64,000 nt of DNA from Streptomyces sp. NBC_01262 (GCF_036226365.1 NZ_CP108462.1:4648501-4712500); one strand, 5' to 3'; shown: positions 52,928-62,449, counted from the first letter of the stretch. The notes: generated by a model from the sequence alone, not told the origin. Translations and numbers: made by a program.

Positions 52928-54711
52928 GAGGCCGTGAGCGGGATGTCGGCGGTGGTGATCGTCATCGGGGTGCCGGTGACCGCGATGAGGTGGAGGCGGG
53001 GGTGCCGGCCGCCGGGCGGCCGGTACGGGCCGTCCGGTGGCTTGAGGACGTAGGTCGCCACGGCGTGCGGGGCGAGGGTGGCGGGGCCGGAGGTGACGGT
53101 CCACCAGCCGGAGGCGCCCTGGCCGGTGCGGCTTGCGAAGTGCGGGGGCAGCGCCGTACCGGTGGTGTTGACGGCCCGTACGGTGACGGCGGTGATCGCA
53201 CGGGCGTGGTGGGGCCGGTCGGTGAAGCGTGCCATGACGCTCATACGCAGCGGCGGCGGCGCGGCGGCGGCGACACCGACGCAGACAACGGCGGGCGCGA
53301 GCAGCCCCGCCGACAGTACAGCCGCGGCGCGGCGGCCGGTCAGCGGGCGGGGCAGCCGGGGCTGCCAGGCGGTGGCGAACGCGGTGGTGGGGACGGTGGC
53401 GGCGGCCGCCAGCCACAGCGGGGTCATCAGAATGAAGTAGCCGTCCTGGGAGCGGACGGCGAAGTAGAAGGCCAGCCAGGGCAGGACGGTCAGCGCCGGG
53501 CCGAGCCGCCGGACGAACAGGAAGGTGGCGGCCAGCAGGCCGAGGAGCAGCAGGACGCTGCCGTAGGAGTAGTAGTCCAATCGGCGGCTGCCGTCGGTGA
53601 AGTAGTAGGAGATGTCCATGACGCCCTGTCCGTGCAGGATCCCCTTCTGGGTGAACGGGAGCAGCAGCCCGGCCAGCCAGTCGTGGGGGTTCTGGGCGGC
53701 GAAGTAGGCGTTGACGGCCCCCCAGGTCAGGGCGGCGACGCCGGTGTAGCGGGCGAGCACCATCAGGGCGGTCCGGGGTGTGAGTTCGCCGCGCCGGACG
53801 GCGTACAGGCCGATGAGCAGGAACGGGGTCAGGAACCAGGCGAGTTGCTGGGTGGCGCAGGCCGCGCCGAGGCAGACCGCCCGCAGTACGCCGCCGCGCC
53901 CGAGCCGGCCGCCGGAGCCGGTGGCGGGCCACCGGACCACCACCGGGACGAGGAGGGCGAGGGCGATGACGGCGGGGTAGCCGTCGCGGGCGTAGGCGGG
54001 CAGCAGGCCGAAGCCGAGGCACACGGCGGTGGCGGCCGGGCGCCAGGGCGCCGGCAGCATGATCCACAGCAGCACCGAACCGGCGATCAGGGCGCCGGTG
54101 GTCACCAGGGTGGCGGCGGCCGCGGAGTGCGCGACGGCGTACACCGGGGCCGCGAGCAGCGCGGTCAGCGGCGGGTAGGCGTAGGTGTAGTCGGCGCCGC
54201 CGGACATGGTCTTGGTGACGGGGATGCCGTGGGGGCCGAACAGCTGGGGCCAGGGCTGTCCGTAGATCAGGTGGCCGCGCAGGATCTCGTGCGCGGCCTT
54301 GGCGGTCAGTACGCCCTCGTCGCTGCCCGCGTGGTGCAGCCAGTAGCCGCAGAGCACCAGGACGACCGCCAGCGCCAGCACTCCCAGGTCGACCCGGGCC
54401 AGGGCCCGCCCGCTACGTACGGCGAGTGCGAGCACGCCGCAGAGCAGGATCCCCGCGTAGCAGGCGGTGATGATCCCGGCGACCGGCAGGCGCGAGGCCA
54501 CCGCGTCCGTCCACGCGGACCGGGTGCCGATGAACAGGCTGATCACGGCGACCAGCGTCAGCGCCCGGTGCAGCTGCTGCGCCGCGCCGCCGCCGACGGC
54601 CCCCGGGAGCGCCGCGCGGGGGCGGTCCCGGGGCGGCGCCACCGGAACCGGCACCGGCGCGTCGCGGTTCCGCAGGCGGGTGCGGGTGCCGGTGCGGGGG
54701 CCGTCGTCCAT
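52924..54711 (-). CDS. Polytopic membrane protein, GT-C glycosyltransferase-like
   Basis: 595 residues from ATG 54711 (GAGGGGAAG 6-7 bases upstream). About eleven hydrophobic segments between residues 55 and 480, with an external loop (HHAGSDEGVLTAKAAHEILRG, YAYPPLTALLAAP) resembling the first loop of GT-C mannosyl/arabinosyl transferases, and a C-terminal beta-rich external domain. The exact reaction is not known. Confidence 0.7.
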   Translation of the reverse strand: MDDGPRTGTRTRLRNRDAPVPVPVAPPRDRPRAALPGAVGGGAAQQLHRALTLVAVISLFIGTRSAWTDAVASRLPVAGIITACYAGILLCGVLALAVRSGRALARVDLGVLALAVVLVLCGYWLHHAGSDEGVLTAKAAHEILRGHLIYGQPWPQLFGPHGIPVTKTMSGGADYTYAYPPLTALLAAPVYAVAHSAAAATLVTTGALIAGSVLLWIMLPAPWRPAATAVCLGFGLLPAYARDGYPAVIALALLVPVVVRWPATGSGGRLGRGGVLRAVCLGAACATQQLAWFLTPFLLIGLYAVRRGELTPRTALMVLARYTGVAALTWGAVNAYFAAQNPHDWLAGLLLPFTQKGILHGQGVMDISYYFTDGSRRLDYYSYGSVLLLLGLLAATFLFVRRLGPALTVLPWLAFYFAVRSQDGYFILMTPLWLAAAATVPTTAFATAWQPRLPRPLTGRRAAAVLSAGLLAPAVVCVGVAAAAPPPLRMSVMARFTDRPHHARAITAVTVRAVNTTGTALPPHFASRTGQGASGWWTVTSGPATLAPHAVATYVLKPPDGPYRPPGGRHPRLHLIAVTGTPMTITTADIPLTAS

Positions 54712-54808
54712 GTCGGTCTTCCCCTCGTTCTCGCTCTCCACTACGTCTTGTAGAGGGAAGTTGAGCCCGCGGGGTTCCACCGACGAGTCATGCCGCCGGG
54801 TTCTGTCC

Positions 54809-55480
54809 TCAGCTCCCGGCGGACGCGACGGTGTTGCCGGTCACCGCGCCGGTCGCGCCGTCGATGGTCACCAGGTGCCGGACGCCGTCGGCGCCCAGCA
54901 CCTCGACCTCCCAGGCGCTTCCGCCGCCCTGCTGTGCGACCACTCGCAGCGCGTCCGGCTTGCCGCCGGAGACCGCCTTGCCGGCCGTGGCGATCGCGGT
55001 GGCGGCCGAAACCGCCGGCACCGGCAAGGGCGCGGCGGTCGGCTGCGCACTCTGGCCGCCCGTACCGCTCTGGCCGCTCTGGCCGCTCTGGCCGCCCTGG
55101 CTGCCAGGACCGCCCTGACCGCCCTGACCGCCCTGAGCCTTCTGATCGTTCTGGCGGCCGCCGTTGCCCCGCGCCTCTCCGCGGGTGTGCTGCATGCCGT
55201 CGTCGCCTTCCGTCCCGCCCGCCCGGCCGCGCTCTGCCGCGAAGCGGCCCTGGTCGCCCCTCCCGCCGTGGTCGTGGTGTGCGACCGCGACGACACCGGC
55301 CGCGGCTCCGCCCACGAGGACGACCGCCGCGCCGAGGGCCACCCCGCGACGTCGGCTCACCCTCGGGAGGCGCTGCCGGAACGACTTGGCCGATTTGGCC
55401 GGCTTGGCAGCAGTGGCGGGCGCGGCAGGCGTGGACTCGGGGGTGGACTCGGGCTGCTCCGGCGGGACGGACTGGGACAT
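54809..55480 (-). CDS. Membrane-anchored PepSY-domain protein
   Basis: 223 residues from ATG 55480. Pro/Ala-rich cytoplasmic tail, one membrane helix (about 46-66), a Gly-Gln-Ser low-complexity linker with SGQSGQSGQ repeats, and one PepSY domain at the end (ATAIATAGKAVSGG, WEVEVLGADGVRHLVTIDGATG). PepSY domains inhibit or sense cell-envelope enzymes. It diverges from a two-component system with response-regulator repeats in the shared promoter, so it is the likely target. Confidence 0.85.
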   Translation of the reverse strand: MSQSVPPEQPESTPESTPAAPATAAKPAKSAKSFRQRLPRVSRRRGVALGAAVVLVGGAAAGVVAVAHHDHGGRGDQGRFAAERGRAGGTEGDDGMQHTRGEARGNGGRQNDQKAQGGQGGQGGPGSQGGQSGQSGQSGTGGQSAQPTAAPLPVPAVSAATAIATAGKAVSGGKPDALRVVAQQGGGSAWEVEVLGADGVRHLVTIDGATGAVTGNTVASAGS

Positions 55481-55530
55481 GCTCGGCTCCTGAATCGCAT
55501 GGGCCGGTCCTGCGCCGGCTGCTGCGGTCA

Positions 55531-55588
55531 GCTTGAAGTGCCGTTGCTGAAGCCAGGCTGAAGGTGGCTGAAGACGTCTTCAGCCACC
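55531..55588. promoter_or_regulatory. Tandem half-sites and 26-bp palindrome for the second response regulator
   Basis: GCTGAAG occurs at 55546, 55557 and 55567 with 10-11 bp spacing, with a variant GCTTGAAG at 55531. The last copy is part of a perfect 26-bp palindrome at 55563-55588 centred on GACGTC. Helical-turn spacing is what OmpR-family dimers bind, and the region separates the PepSY gene from the regulator gene, so it can control both. Confidence 0.65.
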
Positions 55589-55617
55589 GCCCCGGACGGC
55601 GTGCGAGGCTGTACACC

Positions 55618-56295
55618 GTGCGCATATTGGTGGTCGAGGACGAGAAGCGGCTGGCCGCCGCCCTGCAGCGGGGGCTCACGGCCGAGGGGTTCACCGTCGA
55701 CACCGCCCACGACGGGAACCACGGGCTGTGGCTCGCCCTGGAGCACAGCTATGACGTCATCGTGCTCGACATCATGCTGCCCGGCCTCAACGGCTACCGG
55801 GTCTGCGCCAGGCTGCGCGCGGCCGGCAGCGATACGCCGATCCTGATGCTCACCGCCAAGGACGGCGAGTACGACGAGGCGGAGGCGCTGGACACCGGCG
55901 CCGACGACTTCCTGTCCAAGCCGTTCTCCTACGTCGTCCTGGTGGCCCGGCTCCGCGCACTGCACCGCCGCACCGGCCACCGGCTCCCCGCGACGCTCGA
56001 ATTCGGCGACCTGGTGATCGACCCGGCCCGCCGCCGTTGTACTCGCGGCGGCACCGAAGTACGGCTCACCACACGGGAGTTCGCCATCCTGGAGTACCTG
56101 GCCCGGCGCGCGGGCGAGGTGGTGCCCAAGCGCGAGATCCTCCAGCACGTCTGGGACTCCGCCTTCGAGGCGGATCTCAATCTCGTCGAGGTCCACGTCA
56201 GCGCCGTCCGCCGCAAGATCGACACCTCGTTCGGGCGTTCCGCCCTGGAGACCGTACGGGGCGCGGGTTACCGGCTGGCGGCCGACGGTGGCTGA
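55618..56295 (+). CDS. OmpR-family response regulator
   Basis: 225 residues from GTG 55618. Receiver domain with Asp51 in VLDIMLPGLNG and Lys in LSKPFSY; winged helix ending LNLVEVHVSAVRRKID and GAGYRL. No Shine-Dalgarno site is evident, so it may be leaderless. Overlaps the kinase gene by 8 bases. Confidence 0.93.
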   Translation: MRILVVEDEKRLAAALQRGLTAEGFTVDTAHDGNHGLWLALEHSYDVIVLDIMLPGLNGYRVCARLRAAGSDTPILMLTAKDGEYDEAEALDTGADDFLSKPFSYVVLVARLRALHRRTGHRLPATLEFGDLVIDPARRRCTRGGTEVRLTTREFAILEYLARRAGEVVPKREILQHVWDSAFEADLNLVEVHVSAVRRKIDTSFGRSALETVRGAGYRLAADGG

Positions 56296-57706
56296 CGGGG
56301 TCGTGCACCGGATCTCGCGCCGGATCTCGCGCCGAGCGCTGAGCCTCGCGCGATGCCTGTGGCCGGGGTCGGTGCGGGCGCGGGCGACGCTCGGGGCTAC
56401 CGCGGTCGTCGCCGTCGCGCTGACCGCGTCCTCGCTCGCGCTGTTCGCGATCCTGCACGCCGACCTCCAGCGCAACGCCAATGAAGCGGCCACCCAGCAG
56501 GCGGACACCGTGGCCGGGCTGGCCGAGCAGGGCAAGCTGCCGGATCTGCTGCCGCTGGCCCACGGCGCGGACTTCATCCAGGTCGTCGACGCCGACGGCG
56601 ACGTGGTGGCCGCCAGCCAGAACCTCACCGGCCGGCCGGCCGTCGCCCGCGCCCGCCCGCACGGCGGAAAGCTGCACGACACCTGGTCCGGGCAGCCGTT
56701 CGACGACGGGCACCGGCAGCGGATCGTCGCCGTCTCCGCCCAGTCCCCCAGCGGGACGGTCACCGTGTACGCGGGCACGTCACTGCGGGACGCGGACGCG
56801 GCCGACGCGATCACCGAGGCCGCCCTCGGCATCGGTACGCCGCTGCTGCTGGCGACGGTCGCGCTGGTCACCTGGTGGGTGACCGGCCGGGCCCTGCGTC
56901 CTGTGGAGGCCATCCGGTCCGAGGTGGCCGAGATCACCGGGCACGCCCTGCACCGCCGGGTCCCGGTCCCGGCCGCCCAGGACGAGGTCGCCCGCCTGGC
57001 CCGCACCATGAACGCCACCCTCGACCGCCTGGAGGACGCGGTCGTCCGGCAGCGCCGCTTCATCGCCGACGCCTCGCACGAACTGCGCAGCCCCATCACC
57101 GTCCTGCGCACCCAGCTGGAGGTCGCCCTCGCCCACCCGGACCCCGCGCTGTGGCCGGACCTGGTCAGCGATGCGCTGGAGGACACCGTACGGCTCCAGG
57201 ACCTCGCCGCCGACCTGCTGCTCCTGGCCCGCCTGGACGCGGCCGAGGCCGTCCGGGCCCACCCCCTCGACCTGGCCGAACTCTGCCGTACGGCCATCGA
57301 CGCCCGCCACGCGGACCGGCTCCCGATCGACGCCACGCTGCAACCCGGCGTCATCGTCGAGGGCAACCGCAGCTGGCTCACCAGGCTCCTCACCAACCTG
57401 CTCGACAACGCCCAGCGGCATGCCGACGAGCACATCGAACTGACCCTTCGCGCAGACCCGGACGGCCGCACCGCCGTACTGGAGGTGATCGACGACGGAC
57501 CCGGCATTCCGGACGCCGACCGCGACCGGGTCTTCGAGCGCTTCACGCGCCTGGACGACGCCCGCAGCCGCGACTTCGGCGGAGCCGGCCTCGGTCTGGC
57601 CATCGCCCGCGACATCGCCGGCCACCACCAGGGAACCCTCACCGCCGAGCCCCGCCCCGACGGCGCCCGCATCGTCGCCCGCCTCCCGCTCTCACAGACT
57701 GTCTAG
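56288..57706 (+). CDS. Sensor histidine kinase
   Basis: 472 residues, GTG start in the regulator's last codons. Membrane helix at about 35-55, external sensor of about 125 residues, second helix near 180-200, HAMP, HisKA with His264 in DASHELRSPI, and HATPase motifs NLLDNAQRHA, DDGPGIP, FERFTRLDD and GAGLGLAI. With the PepSY protein it forms an envelope-sensing unit. Confidence 0.93.
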   Translation: MADGVVHRISRRISRRALSLARCLWPGSVRARATLGATAVVAVALTASSLALFAILHADLQRNANEAATQQADTVAGLAEQGKLPDLLPLAHGADFIQVVDADGDVVAASQNLTGRPAVARARPHGGKLHDTWSGQPFDDGHRQRIVAVSAQSPSGTVTVYAGTSLRDADAADAITEAALGIGTPLLLATVALVTWWVTGRALRPVEAIRSEVAEITGHALHRRVPVPAAQDEVARLARTMNATLDRLEDAVVRQRRFIADASHELRSPITVLRTQLEVALAHPDPALWPDLVSDALEDTVRLQDLAADLLLLARLDAAEAVRAHPLDLAELCRTAIDARHADRLPIDATLQPGVIVEGNRSWLTRLLTNLLDNAQRHADEHIELTLRADPDGRTAVLEVIDDGPGIPDADRDRVFERFTRLDDARSRDFGGAGLGLAIARDIAGHHQGTLTAEPRPDGARIVARLPLSQTV

Positions 57707-57712
57707 CCGTGA

Positions 57713-57743
57713 AGTAGCCATTTGTAGTACATATATGGCCACT
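57713..57743. promoter_or_regulatory. Inverted repeat upstream of the AbfB-domain protein
   Basis: AGTAGCCAT at 57713-57721 is mirrored by ATGGCCACT at 57735-57743 with one mismatch, in an unusually AT-rich patch (TTTGTAGTACATATATGG). It is a candidate operator or promoter core for the gene at 57787. Confidence 0.5.
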
Positions 57744-57786
57744 AAGAGCTGACTTCGGCAGTGTCACGACCAGGAGGACCCGACCG

Positions 57787-58794
57787 GTGGCCGCTGAGGA
57801 GAGCAACGACCCCGATCCGATGGGGGTCCGGCCGTACGTCACCTTCACCGGCGAGATCGCGCCCCGGCCGAACACACACCTCGTGCACGCGTCCGCACCG
57901 GACAGCCGGGAGCTCGTCCTCAAGCCGCCCTTCCCGCCCGTTCCGTACGTCCCCCGCCCCGGGCAGGTGACCCCGCTACCGGCCCGCGCCGGAGGGGGCC
58001 GGACCCGCCGCCTGGTCGCCGTCGCCCTGGCCGCCGCGGGCGCCGCCGCCCTGGCCCTGGTGGCCTGGGGCATGACCTCGGGCAGTGAGTCCAAGGGCGC
58101 CAGCCGGTACGTCGACATCCAGGGCGGCCCCAGCCAGGGCAACCGCGGCCCCCTCGTCAGCGCCTCCGCTCCCAGCGGGCGCGGCAGCAGGTCGCCCAGC
58201 CCGTCCGGGACGGCCTCGGCGAGCCCGTCGGCCGACAGCAGCCCCTCCGGTACGAACAGCGCGCAGGGCAGCGCCTCGGCGAAGGCCACCGCAACCGCGG
58301 GCGCGGGCGCGGGTACCGGGGGCACGAGCTCGCCCACCGGCAGCGCCACCACCCCGCAGGCGTCCGCCGCGCGCTCGCTGGAGTCGGTCAACTACCCCGA
58401 CAGATACCTCACCGTCCACAGCGACGGCCTCGGCTACCTCGACAAGGTGAAGAGCACCGACTCCGCGCAGACCCGCCAGAACGCGAGCTTCAACCTGGTG
58501 ACCGGGCTCGCCGACCCGAGCTGCTACTCCTTCATGGCGGAGGACGGCGAATTCCTGCGGCACAAGGACTTCCGGATCCGTCTCATGGCCGATGACGGCT
58601 CGGCACTCTTCGAGCAGGACGCGACCTTCTGCCCCCACAACGGATCGGTCAGCGGCTCCGTCTCGTACACGTCCTACAACTACCCGGGCTACTACCTGCG
58701 TCACCGTCAGTTCGAGCTGTGGATCGACCCGTACCAGGACAGCTCCGGCTTCCGCGACGACAGTTCCTTCCGGCTCGGCGCGTCGCTGGGCTGA
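57787..58794 (+). CDS. Membrane-anchored AbfB-domain (CBM42-like) protein
   Basis: 335 residues from GTG 57787 with GGAGGA about 10 bases upstream. A cytoplasmic Pro-rich tail, one membrane helix (about 78-98), a Ser/Thr/Gly linker, and a C-terminal arabinofuranosidase-B-type beta-trefoil (about 195-335: SVNYPDRYLTVHSDGLGYLD, SYNYPGYYLRHRQFELWID). AbfB domains bind arabinofuranose side chains. No catalytic domain is present, so it may act as a surface sensor or tether. Confidence 0.85.
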   Translation: MAAEESNDPDPMGVRPYVTFTGEIAPRPNTHLVHASAPDSRELVLKPPFPPVPYVPRPGQVTPLPARAGGGRTRRLVAVALAAAGAAALALVAWGMTSGSESKGASRYVDIQGGPSQGNRGPLVSASAPSGRGSRSPSPSGTASASPSADSSPSGTNSAQGSASAKATATAGAGAGTGGTSSPTGSATTPQASAARSLESVNYPDRYLTVHSDGLGYLDKVKSTDSAQTRQNASFNLVTGLADPSCYSFMAEDGEFLRHKDFRIRLMADDGSALFEQDATFCPHNGSVSGSVSYTSYNYPGYYLRHRQFELWIDPYQDSSGFRDDSSFRLGASLG

Positions 58795-58809
58795 CCTGGA
58801 CCGTCAAGG

Positions 58810-59877
58810 TCAGCTGACGGTGACGGTGCAGATGACCGACGGAACGGCCGCCGCCGGAGCCCGCTGTTCGAGGGCCCCGGTGTCCAGGATCCGCAGCGCG
58901 GCGAGCGTGCCGCTGCGCTGGTTGGACACCAGCAGATGGCCTGCGGCCAGGGACAGGCCGCGCGGCCACTCGCCGCCGCTGGGGGTCTCGGCGATCGGGT
59001 AGAGAATGTCCCCGGCGCCGGAGACGCGGAACGCGGCCACCGTGTCGGCGCCCCTGTTGGTCACCCACACGAAGCGCCCGCACGGTGACGCGACGATGCC
59101 GCCCGGCTGGTTGGGCGTGCCCATCGCCATGGTCGCCGGAGTGCGGGAGACCGGGTTGAGGGTGCCGGTGGCGGTGTCGTAGCGCAGGCCGGACACGCTG
59201 GAGGACAGCTCGTCCGCGATCCACACCACATCCCCGGCGGGCGCGAACGCGAGGTGCCGGGGCCCGGACCCGGGCGTGACGCGGCTGACGGCGGCCTGCT
59301 CCAGCGTGCCGGCGGCAGTGTCCAGACGGTACGCGAACACCGCGTCCGCCCCCAGGTCCACCGCCAGCACGAACCGCCCCTCCGGATCGGTCACCACCTG
59401 GTGTGCGTGCGTGCCCTCCTGACGGCCAGTCACCGGACCCGAGCCCTCGTGCACCACGACATCCGTGAGCTCGACCGGGACCCCGTCCGCGTCCAGCCGG
59501 TGCACGCCGACCGTGCCGGGGGCCGTGTCCGTCCCGTAGTTCGCGGTAAGCAGCCACTCCCCGCTCGGGTGGACGCTCACATGGCACGGGTTGGCCCCGC
59601 CGCTGGGCAGCGGCTCACCCACCGCCGTCAGACCCCCGTCCGGCTGCCGCGCGAAAGCGCTGACGGTGCCGGACTCGGCCTCGTTGGTGCAGTACACGAC
59701 CCGACCCGAGGGATGCGCCGCCAGAAACGACGGCCCGCTGACCGGTACGTCCGGCAGCCCCGGGTCTGCGGTCATGGCCCCGGTGGCCGGGTCCAGCCGC
59801 AGGGCGGTGAGGCCGGTCCCGTCCCCGCCGGTGTCCGGGGTGTAGGAGCCGGCGTGGACGAGTATGTGCGCGGGCAT
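58810..59877 (-). CDS. Lactonase-family seven-bladed propeller protein
   Basis: 355 residues from ATG 59877, chosen for GAGGA 7-8 bases upstream; an ATG at 59916 lacks a site. Propeller repeats with HVSVHPSGEWLLTANYG, HQVVTDPEGRFVLAVDLG, HLAFAPAGDVVWIADE and ASPCGRFVWVTNRG match 6-phosphogluconolactonase/YbhE-like enzymes. Its place behind KDG kinase and KDPG aldolase suggests a sugar-acid lactone as substrate. Confidence 0.88.
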   Translation of the reverse strand: MPAHILVHAGSYTPDTGGDGTGLTALRLDPATGAMTADPGLPDVPVSGPSFLAAHPSGRVVYCTNEAESGTVSAFARQPDGGLTAVGEPLPSGGANPCHVSVHPSGEWLLTANYGTDTAPGTVGVHRLDADGVPVELTDVVVHEGSGPVTGRQEGTHAHQVVTDPEGRFVLAVDLGADAVFAYRLDTAAGTLEQAAVSRVTPGSGPRHLAFAPAGDVVWIADELSSSVSGLRYDTATGTLNPVSRTPATMAMGTPNQPGGIVASPCGRFVWVTNRGADTVAAFRVSGAGDILYPIAETPSGGEWPRGLSLAAGHLLVSNQRSGTLAALRILDTGALEQRAPAAAVPSVICTVTVS

Positions 59878-59919
59878 GGGGATGTCCTCGGGTTCTTCGG
59901 GGTGTAAGCGGGTCATGCG

Positions 59920-60903
59920 CTAACGGACCACGTCGTCGTGGTGGTCCAGCAGCGCCAGTTCGGCCCGGCGGGGGAGGCCCTCCCAGTCGCCGGTGGTGCT
60001 GACGGCGAAGGCGCCGAGGAGGGCGGCGGTCTTGAGGCGGCGCTCCGGAGGCTCGCCGGCGATGAGTTCGGCGAGGTAGCCCGCGACGAAGGCGTCGCCC
60101 GCGCCGACGGAGTCCTCCACGCGGACCGGTATGGCCGGCTGCCGGTACTGCTGTCCGTCCAGGAGGGCGAGCGCGCCTTCCGCGCCGAGCTTGATGACGG
60201 CGTCGCGGGGGCCGAGGGCGCAGATGCCCTTGGCGAGGCCGAGGGCGTCCTGCCCGCCGGTGACGAGGCGGGCCTCGTGCGGTCCGGCGAAGACCAGGTC
60301 GCTGCGGGCGAGCAGCGGCAGAAGAACGGCGGTGGCCTCCTCCTCGCTCCAGAGCAGGGAGCGGAAGTTGATGTCGAGGGAGACCGTCACTCCGGCGTCG
60401 GCGGCGATGTCCACCGCCCGGCGGACCGCTTCGGCGGGGCCGTCGCCGAGGGCCGGGGTGATGCCGGTGACGTGCAGGACGGCCGCCCCGGCGATGACGT
60501 CCTCGGGGATGTCCCGCGGGCTGAGCCGGCCGCCGGCGGTGCCGGTGCGGTAGTACGTGACGCGGCTGTGGGTCGCGGTGCGCCGTTCCTTGAGCAGCAG
60601 CGAGGTGGGGGCGGGATCCCGTACGGCGAGCGTGGTGACGCCCTCGGCCCGCAGTTCGCGCAGGATCACTTCGCCCAGGTCGTCCTCGCTGACGCGGCCG
60701 ATCCAGGTGACCGCCCCGCCGAGCCGGCTGACGCCGACGGCGACGTTCGACTCGGCCCCGGCGATCCCCAGGCGCAGCGCGGAGCCCAGCCCGAGCGGCC
60801 CGGGTTCCGGTGCGGACAGGACCCCCAGGACCTCGCCGACCGTCACCAGGTAGGGCCGGGGAGACGGGGAAGATGGGGAAGGCTCCTGCGTGGAGCTGCT
60901 CAA
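59920..60903 (-). CDS. kdgK: PfkB-family sugar kinase, probable 2-keto-3-deoxygluconate kinase
   Basis: 327 residues, ATGA overlap with the aldolase gene. N-terminal VTVGEVLGVLSAPE and GAESNVAVGVSRLG are substrate-binding segments; catalytic Asp270 lies in SVGAGDAFVAG. KDG kinases make KDPG, the substrate of the aldolase encoded immediately upstream. Function is called from this pairing together with family motifs. Confidence 0.82.
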   Translation of the reverse strand: MSSSTQEPSPSSPSPRPYLVTVGEVLGVLSAPEPGPLGLGSALRLGIAGAESNVAVGVSRLGGAVTWIGRVSEDDLGEVILRELRAEGVTTLAVRDPAPTSLLLKERRTATHSRVTYYRTGTAGGRLSPRDIPEDVIAGAAVLHVTGITPALGDGPAEAVRRAVDIAADAGVTVSLDINFRSLLWSEEEATAVLLPLLARSDLVFAGPHEARLVTGGQDALGLAKGICALGPRDAVIKLGAEGALALLDGQQYRQPAIPVRVEDSVGAGDAFVAGYLAELIAGEPPERRLKTAALLGAFAVSTTGDWEGLPRRAELALLDHHDDVVR

Positions 60904-61592
60904 GAACTGACCTCCTCGGTCGGCAGAGGGCCGTCGGCCCTGTCGTTGACCTTGTCGAGCAGTGTGCGCGCCCGCGCCGTGAGGGCGGCCAGCGCTTCGG
61001 CGTCGGCGTCGCGGTCCGCTCCGCGCAGCAGCGGGGAGCCGATGCCGACGGCGACGGCCCCGGCGTCGAGGTAGTCCCGCGCCTCGTCGATGCCCACTCC
61101 GCCGACCGCTACCAGCGGGATCTGCGGAAGCGGGGCCCGCAGTTGCCTCAGGTGCCCCGGGCCTCCCGTACTGGCCGGGAAGAGCTTGACCGCCGCCGCG
61201 CCCGCCCGCCAGGCGGTGAGCACCTCGGTCGCGGTCTGGGCGCCGGGGTAGAAGGGGGTGCCGTGCTCGGCGGAGGCGCGGATGACCTCGGTGTCCACGA
61301 CCGGGGACACCAGGAACTGGGCGCCGGCCGCCAGAGCGTCCCGTACGTCGTCCAGGCCGACCACGGTGCCCGCGCCGACCGACACCTCCGGGCCGAGCTC
61401 GTCCCGGATCCGGGCGATCGCGTCGAGCGCGCCGGCCGTGGTGAGGGTGACCTCCAGGCAGGTGACGCCGCCGGCCACGAGGGCGTGGGCCACGGCGGGC
61501 AGTCCCGCCGCGTCGGCGGAGCGCAGGATGGCCATCACCCGGGTGCGGCTCAACTGCTCGTTGATCGGCGGGCGTTGCGTCATTCGCGTCAT
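60900..61592 (-). CDS. eda: KDPG/KHG aldolase
   Basis: 230 residues from ATG 61592, overlapping the permease stop (ATGA). VMAILRSADAAG and CLEVTLTT (catalytic Glu) precede VGAGTVVG and the Schiff-base Lys136 in AAAVKLFPAS. It splits KDPG into pyruvate and glyceraldehyde 3-phosphate, ending the breakdown of uronic or aldonic acids. Confidence 0.93.
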   Translation of the reverse strand: MTRMTQRPPINEQLSRTRVMAILRSADAAGLPAVAHALVAGGVTCLEVTLTTAGALDAIARIRDELGPEVSVGAGTVVGLDDVRDALAAGAQFLVSPVVDTEVIRASAEHGTPFYPGAQTATEVLTAWRAGAAAVKLFPASTGGPGHLRQLRAPLPQIPLVAVGGVGIDEARDYLDAGAVAVGIGSPLLRGADRDADAEALAALTARARTLLDKVNDRADGPLPTEEVSS

Positions 61593-62437
61593 GACTTCAC
61601 CGCCCCGGCCGACATGCCGGCGACGACGTAGCGCTGCAGGAAGATGAAGATCAGGAACAGCGGCAGCACGCCCAGCAGCGCGGCCGGGAACAAGGTGGTG
61701 GGCTGCACGGTGTGCGGGTCGATGAAGGAGTACGCGTTGACCATCACCGTGCGCTTGTCCGGGTCCTGGAGGAAGACCAGCGGCACCAGCAGGTCGTTCC
61801 AGATCTGCAGGGAGATGAAGGTCAGCAGGGTGCTGGTGACCGGCCGCAGCAGCGGCAGGATGATGACGAAGAACGTACGGAAGGCGCCGCAGCCGTCGAG
61901 CGCGGCGGCTTCCTCCAGGTCGACCGGGATCGAGCGGATGAAGCTGGTGTAGAAGAACACCGCCACCGGGAGATTCACCGCGGTGTAGATGATGATCAGA
62001 CCGGTGTACGAGTCCAGCAGGTTCAGGTCGCGCATCAGCAGGTACAGCGGCGCCACCACCACGAACACCGGCACGGACGTGCCCAGGATGAACAGCCGGT
62101 ACATGGCCGTGGACCAGCCCTGGGTGATGCGGGCGAGCGGGTAGCTGGCGAGCGAGCCGAGGATGGTGATGCACAGGCACGAAAGCACCGTGATGAGCAG
62201 GGTGTTCAGGGCGCTGCGCCCGTAGTGGATCTGGCTGAACACCCCGGTGAAGTTGCTCAGCGTCAGCGAGTGCGGGAAGCCCAGGGGGGACTTGGCCACG
62301 TCGGCGGCGGTGCGCAGCGAGGTCACGACGGTGAACAGGAAGGGCAGAATGAACGCGACCGTGCCCAGGCAGAGCAGGGTGGTGCCGAGGCCGCTGCCGA
62401 ACCGCTTTATGGCGGGTATCTGTGAGTTAGAGGTCAT
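61589..62437 (-). CDS. Carbohydrate ABC transporter permease, MalG type
   Basis: 282 residues. Six membrane segments and the EAA loop EEAAALDGCGAFRTFFVIILP (read as EEAAALDGCG then FRTFFVIILP), which docks the ATPase. Twelve bases separate it from the other permease. No ATPase gene is in the visible part of the operon, so a shared MsiK-type ATPase is likely. Confidence 0.92.
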   Translation of the reverse strand: MTSNSQIPAIKRFGSGLGTTLLCLGTVAFILPFLFTVVTSLRTAADVAKSPLGFPHSLTLSNFTGVFSQIHYGRSALNTLLITVLSCLCITILGSLASYPLARITQGWSTAMYRLFILGTSVPVFVVVAPLYLLMRDLNLLDSYTGLIIIYTAVNLPVAVFFYTSFIRSIPVDLEEAAALDGCGAFRTFFVIILPLLRPVTSTLLTFISLQIWNDLLVPLVFLQDPDKRTVMVNAYSFIDPHTVQPTTLFPAALLGVLPLFLIFIFLQRYVVAGMSAGAVKS

Positions 62438-62449
62438 GGTTTCGATCCG

